From UPXZ01 sp964568675 (lineage in GTDB: Bacteria > Bacteroidota > Bacteroidia > Bacteroidales > Paludibacteraceae): 10,206 nucleotides of DNA. The notes under the pieces are model-generated. The model ran no database searches and was not told the DNA's origin. It saw nothing but the letters and a program-made list of their open reading frames with translations. The stretch lies in NCBI GenBank assembly GCA_964568675.1, contig CAZMQV010000091.1, positions 1 to 10,206 of the forward strand. The letters are read 5' to 3'. Shown here piece after piece: positions 6,102 through 10,206 of the stretch. How positions within the stretch are numbered: the first letter of the stretch is position 1; each line of letters begins with the position of its first letter. A program made the translations under genes and the position numbers.

Positions 6102-8288
6102 ATGAATATGAAACGCGGTTTTACATTTTTACTACTTTTATTTGTAGTTCATCTTCTCAGTGCCGACTTGCTTACCGACCTTGTTGATGGTAAGTATCGT
6201 GCAAAATCAGTTTATGGAATGAAGTCGATGAAGGACGGCGAGCATTACACCTTGCTCGAAAAAAACAAATTCATTGTTCGCTATAGTTACAAGTCCGGTC
6301 AAGTGGTGGATACTATTTTCAATGCTGAAAAGACAAAAATCAGCAAAACGGAACAGATACGAGGTTATGAATTTAGTCCCGATGAGTTGAAAATACTGGT
6401 TTACAACAACCCGCAATACCGCTATCGTCGAAGTTTCACAGCCAACTACCAACTGTTTGATGTGAAACGCAACGAATTGAAAGCTCTATCGGACAACGGA
6501 GCGCAAGAGGCACCCTTGTTTTCGCCCGATAGCAAATACATCGCATTTGCGCGCGAAAATAACTTGTATTTGCATAAAATAGATTTTGGAACCGAAAGCG
6601 CCATTACGAAAGATGGTGAATTTGGTAAAGTCATCAACGGCATCCCCGATTGGGTATATGAAGAGGAGTTTAGCGTTTCGCGTCTTTTTGTGTTTAGCCC
6701 CGACAGCAAGTTACTTGCTTTTGTAAAGTTCAACGAAACCGAAGTACCCTTATACCAAATGCAGCGCTACCTCGAAAGCCCGGTAATGCAAGATGGAATG
6801 CCACTTTATCCTACTTTCCAGTCGTTTAAATATCCTAAACCGGGACAACCAATTTCCAAAGTGAGCGTTTGCGTTTATGATGATTTCTACAAATCAGTTC
6901 GCACGGTTAATCTTGGAGTTGAAGATACCGAATTTTACATCCCCCGACTTAAATGGACGAAAGACCAAGAGAAATTAGCAGTTTTCGTAATGAACCGCAA
7001 TCAAAATCGCTTGGATATGATCTACTCACATCCGAAATCTTTGGTGTCAAAACTAATACTTCGTGAAACGGACAAATATTATGTTGATTTCGAAAATATC
7101 GACGATATTTATTTTACTGCCGATGGTAAGTATTTCACCTATGTGAGTGAAAGAACCGGCTGGCGTCACGCATATTTGTATAATATTAATGGCACACTCA
7201 GCCGCCAGTTGACAAACGGAAATATGGATGTAACGAAAGTTTATGGATATGACGAAAGCAAGCAGTTGCTTTATTTCCAATCAGCAGAAATATCGCCTAT
7301 GCAGCGCGATGTGAATATCCTTGACGCAAAAGGAAAAAAAACACGACTCACCGATGGTAAAGGAATGCACAATGCCAGTTTCTCCGATACGTACAGCTAT
7401 TTCTTGGACAATGCTTCGAGCCTCAACACTCCCAACGTTTACACCATGCGCAACAACAAAGGGCTTGCAATCCGTGTGTTAGAGGATAATGCGCAGTTGC
7501 TTGCCGATTTCAAAAAATTGAATTTACCGACTAAAGAGTTATTTAGTTTCACCACTTCCGAAGGAGTAAAACTAAACGGATGGATGTTGAAACCGGTGGG
7601 TTTTAGCGCGAGCCAGAAATATCCGGCTTTGATGGTGCAATACAGCGGACCAAACTCACAAGAAGTGAAAGATAGTTGGTCGGCCGATTGGGATTATTAC
7701 CTGGCTTCGCAGGGATATGTGGTGGTGAGCGTTGACGGACGAGGCACGGCGGCGCGCGGAGCAGAATTTCGCAAATGTACTTACATGCAACTTGGGGTTC
7801 TCGAAACTCGCGATCAGGTGGAAGGAGCCAAATATCTTGGTAGTTTGAGTTATGTAGATAAAAATAGAATTGGTATCTGGGGTTGGAGTTACGGCGGATT
7901 TATGACACTTAACGCGCTAAGCAGCGACGATAAAGTTTTCAAAGCGGGTATCGCGGTAGCTCCGGTTACCGATTTCCGCCTTTACGATGCCACATATACC
8001 GAGCGGTTTATGCGTCAGCCTAAAGAAAACAACGGTGGATATGATGCGGGTTCACCTATCAAACACGCCGAGAAGATGAACGGTAATTTGCTCATTATAC
8101 ACGGCACCGCCGACGACAATGTGCATGTTCAGAACACCTATCTCTATCTCGATGCCTTACAAAAGGCAGATAAACAAGCAGAACTCTATCTTTATACCGA
8201 TAAAAACCACAGCATATTGGGGCGCGAAACCCGTCGGAATCTGTATAAAAAGAAGTTTATGTTCCTCGAAAAGAATTTGAAAAATTGA
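6102..8288 (+). CDS. Dipeptidyl peptidase IV (S9 family prolyl peptidase)
   Basis: DPP IV releases X-Pro (or X-Ala) dipeptides from peptide N-termini, here probably in the periplasm as part of peptide use. The 728-residue protein has an N-terminal signal peptide (MNMKRGFTFLLLLFVVHLLS), a beta-propeller of about 450 residues, then an alpha/beta-hydrolase domain. Family marks are all present: DWVYEEE with the double-Glu pair E188/E189 that anchors the substrate N-terminus, an Arg in YRRSFTANYQ (R109) matching human R125, the oxyanion Tyr in YSGP (Y514), nucleophile Ser596 in GWSYGG, Asp671 and Asn673 in ADDNVH, and His703 in NHS. The frame is open back to an ATG at 6057, but that would put 15 charged residues ahead of the signal peptide. 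I prefer the ATG at 6102; 6108 is equally possible. The EE motif and DDNVH separate it from plain prolyl oligopeptidases. Confidence 0.95.
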   Translation: MNMKRGFTFLLLLFVVHLLSADLLTDLVDGKYRAKSVYGMKSMKDGEHYTLLEKNKFIVRYSYKSGQVVDTIFNAEKTKISKTEQIRGYEFSPDELKILVYNNPQYRYRRSFTANYQLFDVKRNELKALSDNGAQEAPLFSPDSKYIAFARENNLYLHKIDFGTESAITKDGEFGKVINGIPDWVYEEEFSVSRLFVFSPDSKLLAFVKFNETEVPLYQMQRYLESPVMQDGMPLYPTFQSFKYPKPGQPISKVSVCVYDDFYKSVRTVNLGVEDTEFYIPRLKWTKDQEKLAVFVMNRNQNRLDMIYSHPKSLVSKLILRETDKYYVDFENIDDIYFTADGKYFTYVSERTGWRHAYLYNINGTLSRQLTNGNMDVTKVYGYDESKQLLYFQSAEISPMQRDVNILDAKGKKTRLTDGKGMHNASFSDTYSYFLDNASSLNTPNVYTMRNNKGLAIRVLEDNAQLLADFKKLNLPTKELFSFTTSEGVKLNGWMLKPVGFSASQKYPALMVQYSGPNSQEVKDSWSADWDYYLASQGYVVVSVDGRGTAARGAEFRKCTYMQLGVLETRDQVEGAKYLGSLSYVDKNRIGIWGWSYGGFMTLNALSSDDKVFKAGIAVAPVTDFRLYDATYTERFMRQPKENNGGYDAGSPIKHAEKMNGNLLIIHGTADDNVHVQNTYLYLDALQKADKQAELYLYTDKNHSILGRETRRNLYKKKFMFLEKNLKN

Positions 8289-8295
8289 GAAAACG

Positions 8296-8317
8296 GTTTA
8301 TCCTCTAAAAGATAAAC
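8296..8317 (+). other. Small hairpin between DPP IV and trmO
   Basis: GTTTATC and GATAAAC form a 7-bp stem with an 8-nt loop just after the DPP IV stop codon. No U run follows, so it is unlikely to be a full terminator. It could stabilise the DPP IV 3' end or attenuate read-through into trmO. Confidence 0.25.
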
Positions 8318-8345
8318 GGATTTGCAACTAAAGTATTTACACGCA

Positions 8346-9035
8346 ATGTCTAACCCGCTCAGAATTATTGCCCGGATTCATACAGATTTCCCTACAAAAT
8401 TTGGTGTGCCGCGCCAAAGTGGGTTGATTGCCACGCTGAAAGGAAGAATAATTTTCGAGCCGGAGTATCGAAGTGCTGATGCGGTGCGGGGTCTCGATGC
8501 CTTTTCGCATATCTGGTTGATATGGGAATTTTCAGCGTCGATTCGATCCGAATGGTCTCACACGGTGCGTCCGCCGGTGCTTGGAGGCAACACACGCATG
8601 GGAGTGTTTGCTACCCGTTCGCCATTTCGCCCCAATCCCATTGGGCTTTCGGCAGTGCGATTGGATAAAGTGGAACTCGACCCGGTATTGGGTCCCGTAT
8701 TGCATGTCGCCGGAGTCGATTTGATGAACGACACTCCCATTTACGACATAAAACCCTATATTAGCTATGCCGATGCTTATCCTGAAGCAAGCGGAGGTTT
8801 TACAGAGAATGCGACGCGACAAAAATTAGCCGTTTGTTGTCCCGATGAATTGCTGCAACGAATAGCCGAGGAAAAGCGCGAAGCTTTACTTCAAGTCTTG
8901 TCGCTCGACCCTCGTCCATCATATCAACACAGTTCAGAGCGAATTTACGGAGTTGAATTTGCAGGGTTCGATGTCCGATTCAGAGTAAATGGCGAGTTGC
9001 TCGAAGTATGCGAAGTAGAAGCTATTTTGCGCTAA
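8346..9035 (+). CDS. trmO: tRNA (N6-threonylcarbamoyladenosine(37)-N6)-methyltransferase TrmO
   Basis: TrmO (formerly YaeB/TsaA/VirR) uses SAM to methylate t6A37 to m6t6A37 in a threonine tRNA, tuning decoding in the cytoplasm. The 229-residue protein has the full family signature: KFGVPRQSGL (18-27), ADAVRGLDAFSHIWLIW (44-60), RPPVLGGNTRMGVFATRSPF (75-94), RPNPIGLSAVRL (95-106), DLMNDTPIYDIKPYISYADA (125-144), and the C-terminal LDPRPSY (187-193). Length and order match E. coli YaeB. The frame is also open from a TTG at 8322, but the ATG at 8346 gives the usual N-terminus, a few residues before the RIIARIHTDF strand. It starts 57 bp after DPP IV with no clear promoter between, so it may be co-transcribed. 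Confidence 0.95.
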   Translation: MSNPLRIIARIHTDFPTKFGVPRQSGLIATLKGRIIFEPEYRSADAVRGLDAFSHIWLIWEFSASIRSEWSHTVRPPVLGGNTRMGVFATRSPFRPNPIGLSAVRLDKVELDPVLGPVLHVAGVDLMNDTPIYDIKPYISYADAYPEASGGFTENATRQKLAVCCPDELLQRIAEEKREALLQVLSLDPRPSYQHSSERIYGVEFAGFDVRFRVNGELLEVCEVEAILR

Positions 9036-9048
9036 AAATTACGACTTA

Positions 9049-9105
9049 AACGAAACGAGGCTGAGAATCCAATGATTCTCAGCCTCGTTTCGTTATTCTA
9101 TTTTT
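9049..9105. terminator. Shared bidirectional terminator of convergent trmO and methyltransferase genes
   Basis: A perfect 21-bp inverted repeat (9049-9069 and 9074-9094; core GAGGCTGAGAATC) with a 4-nt CAAT loop lies 14 bp after trmO. On the plus strand it is followed by ATTCTATTTTT. On the minus strand TTAAGTCGTAATTTTT follows. The right arm reaches into the TAA stop codon of the minus-strand methyltransferase (9095-9093), so it should terminate both converging transcripts. Confidence 0.88.
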
Positions 9106-9755
9106 CGGGCTACTGTGGCAAATCGTTTCCAGCGCGCGTCTTTCAGTTTGCCAAGCGTGAGCCGGATAAACAGCTTTTCCTTCCAGCTTTTGCACGGTGT
9201 GATGCCCTCGTGCCTCACGACTTCGAATCCTTGTTCGCGATACATTCGCAGGATGCTTTTGGACGTAAAGAAACGAATGTGCGTATCGTCCAAAATACCA
9301 CCTTCGGGCTTATATCTGAAATCTTCTTCCCAGAAAATCTCCGTTACCAAATTGCCTATGTATCTGAAATTGGGGATAGAAGATACAACCACTCCATCGG
9401 GTTTTAATAACGCACGGGTTTTCTTCAGCGTATCCCATGGGGCGTAAAGATGTTCCAAAACATCGTTGAAAACCACACAATCAAAGTAAGCCTTCGGCAA
9501 CTCGTCATAGAGTTCGTCAAAGTTGCCACACAATACAAAATCACACGACTCCGATGCTTTTCGGGCTGCTTCCGGGTTGATTTCGATACCCCAAATTTTA
9601 CGTTCGGGGGTTTTCATTGAGCGGCAGAAGTTACCTTCGCTGCAGCCCACTTCAAGAACAGTCTTGGCGCTTTCGGGAATGTATTTGAGCATATCCGGGC
9701 GAGCGTTTTGGAAATATCCATTCTGGCTTTTGGTATCCAATGATGTGTCTGACAT
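9093..9755 (-). CDS. Class I SAM-dependent methyltransferase, substrate unknown
   Basis: The 220-residue protein has a Rossmann-type SAM-binding domain of the Methyltransf_11/23 kind. Motif I is VLEVGCSEGNF (33-43). The acidic residue after strand 2 is Glu58 in WGIEINPEAA, and the VVFNDVLEHLYAP block (94-106) is motif IV. LLKPDGVVVSSIPN (116-129) follows, then LDDTHIRFFTSKSI (155-168) and a C-terminal strand plus basic tail. The DVLEH and DTHIRFFT combination is common in methyltransferases linked to surface-glycan or O-antigen genes and also in UbiG-like enzymes; no such genes are adjacent, so the substrate cannot be named. It stands alone, convergent with trmO. Its ATG has an A-rich upstream stretch and no SD. 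An IS256 remnant lies 174 bp upstream of its start. Confidence 0.85.
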   Translation of the reverse strand: MSDTSLDTKSQNGYFQNARPDMLKYIPESAKTVLEVGCSEGNFCRSMKTPERKIWGIEINPEAARKASESCDFVLCGNFDELYDELPKAYFDCVVFNDVLEHLYAPWDTLKKTRALLKPDGVVVSSIPNFRYIGNLVTEIFWEEDFRYKPEGGILDDTHIRFFTSKSILRMYREQGFEVVRHEGITPCKSWKEKLFIRLTLGKLKDARWKRFATVARKIE

Positions 9756-9929
9756 TATTTTTTGTGTTGTTTTTTATAAATTTGCGATGTATTTTTGATA
9801 ATTGAGGAGCATTTAGAAAACATCGTATTCTCTGTTAATAAAAATCGGTTATGATGCTGATTTGTAATTAAATAGCCGTGATGCGTTACACTTCCGAATT
9901 TCTACTGCGAAATTACAGCATTTTATCGG

Positions 9930-10202
9930 TTATTTGATGGTTTTCCAAAGAATTTTCAGAAAAGCAATGGCATAATATTTCCTTGTCTTCAACACATAAA
10001 GTTCTACTGTTTTTGGGGCAATCTGTTTTCCTTTGGTTTGTTGTGATTTGCTATGTTTTGAATAGCCCAAATGTGCATCAAGCTCCCCTTCGAGCATAAC
10101 CTCCAAACCACGCTTGTGAAGGGTGGAGAAAAAATCATTAAACTCTTCAGTTGTTTTGAACTGCTTAAAAAAATCACTTGCTAAAAAATCTTCTTTCTTC
10201 AT
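9930..10202 (-). pseudogene. IS256-family transposase, N-terminal remnant
   Basis: The 90-residue frame begins MKKEDFLASDFFKQFKTTEE and includes HKRGLEVMLEGELDAHLGYS, the hallmark N-terminal segment of IS256 (Transposase_mut) enzymes. Full proteins are about 400 residues with a DDE catalytic domain, which is missing entirely here. After about residue 55 (KHSKS) the match to the family fades. In the frame offset from there (near 10045) a short stretch reading TNQRKTDCPKNSRT vaguely resembles the family's TNSRNG region, hinting at a frameshift before the truncation; that frame stops at 9915-9913. The ATG is 4 bp from the window edge, so the IS left end and inverted repeat cannot be seen. It cannot be an active transposase by itself. 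Confidence 0.8.
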
Positions 10203-10206
10203 AATC

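Noticed and set aside
8322..8345. TTG start giving trmO an extra 8 residues
   Set aside because: The ATG at 8346 gives the usual family N-terminus; the extra residues (MQLKYLHA) have no counterpart in E. coli TrmO.
9072..9798. Three plus-strand open frames over the methyltransferase gene
   Set aside because: All are antisense shadows of a gene with clear SAM-binding motifs; one begins inside the terminator hairpin.

Overview
The window looks like a chromosomal segment of a Bacteroidota bacterium, most likely order Bacteroidales. The sequence is AT-rich. Several promoters match the Bacteroidota -33/-7 consensus (TTTG, about 19 bp, TAnnTTTG). Almost every gene lacks a Shine-Dalgarno sequence. 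The proteins include a Bacteroidota-type 'putative porin' outer-membrane barrel and a periplasmic DPP IV peptidase. The genus cannot be fixed from this sequence alone.

Layout. Positions 1-708 (minus strand): the rpsF-rpsR ribosomal protein operon (bS6, bS18), with a clear promoter at 678-708 and rpsR running off the left edge. 975-2879 (plus): an outer-membrane porin-like protein. 2944-3861 (plus): a MetA-family homoserine O-acyltransferase whose residue 111 is Glu, pointing to acetyl-CoA rather than succinyl-CoA. 3971-4052 (plus): tRNA-Leu(UAG) with its own promoter and a 15-bp intrinsic terminator. 4099-4468: no gene, one strong hairpin. 4469-5317 (minus): a patatin-like phospholipase. 5318-6101: a long AT-rich divergent intergenic region with a 12-bp palindrome and a candidate promoter. 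6102-8288 (plus): dipeptidyl peptidase IV. 8346-9035 (plus): TrmO tRNA methyltransferase. 9093-9755 (minus): a class I SAM methyltransferase of unknown substrate, convergent with trmO and sharing a 21-bp-stem terminator with it. 9930-10202 (minus): the N-terminal remnant of an IS256-family transposase.

How the genes fit together. Apart from rpsF-rpsR, these are mostly independent housekeeping genes: translation (bS6, bS18, tRNA-Leu, TrmO), methionine biosynthesis (MetA), envelope and peptide use (porin, DPP IV) and lipid hydrolysis (patatin). trmO follows DPP IV by 57 bp and may be co-transcribed with it. I found no CRISPR array, toxin-antitoxin pair, defence cassette, integrase or phage gene, and I do not claim a new multi-gene system. 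The most biologically telling signal is a near-perfect Shine-Dalgarno sequence in front of rpsR in a genome that otherwise does not use them. It fits the proposed self-regulation of the proteins that mask the anti-SD in Bacteroidota ribosomes.
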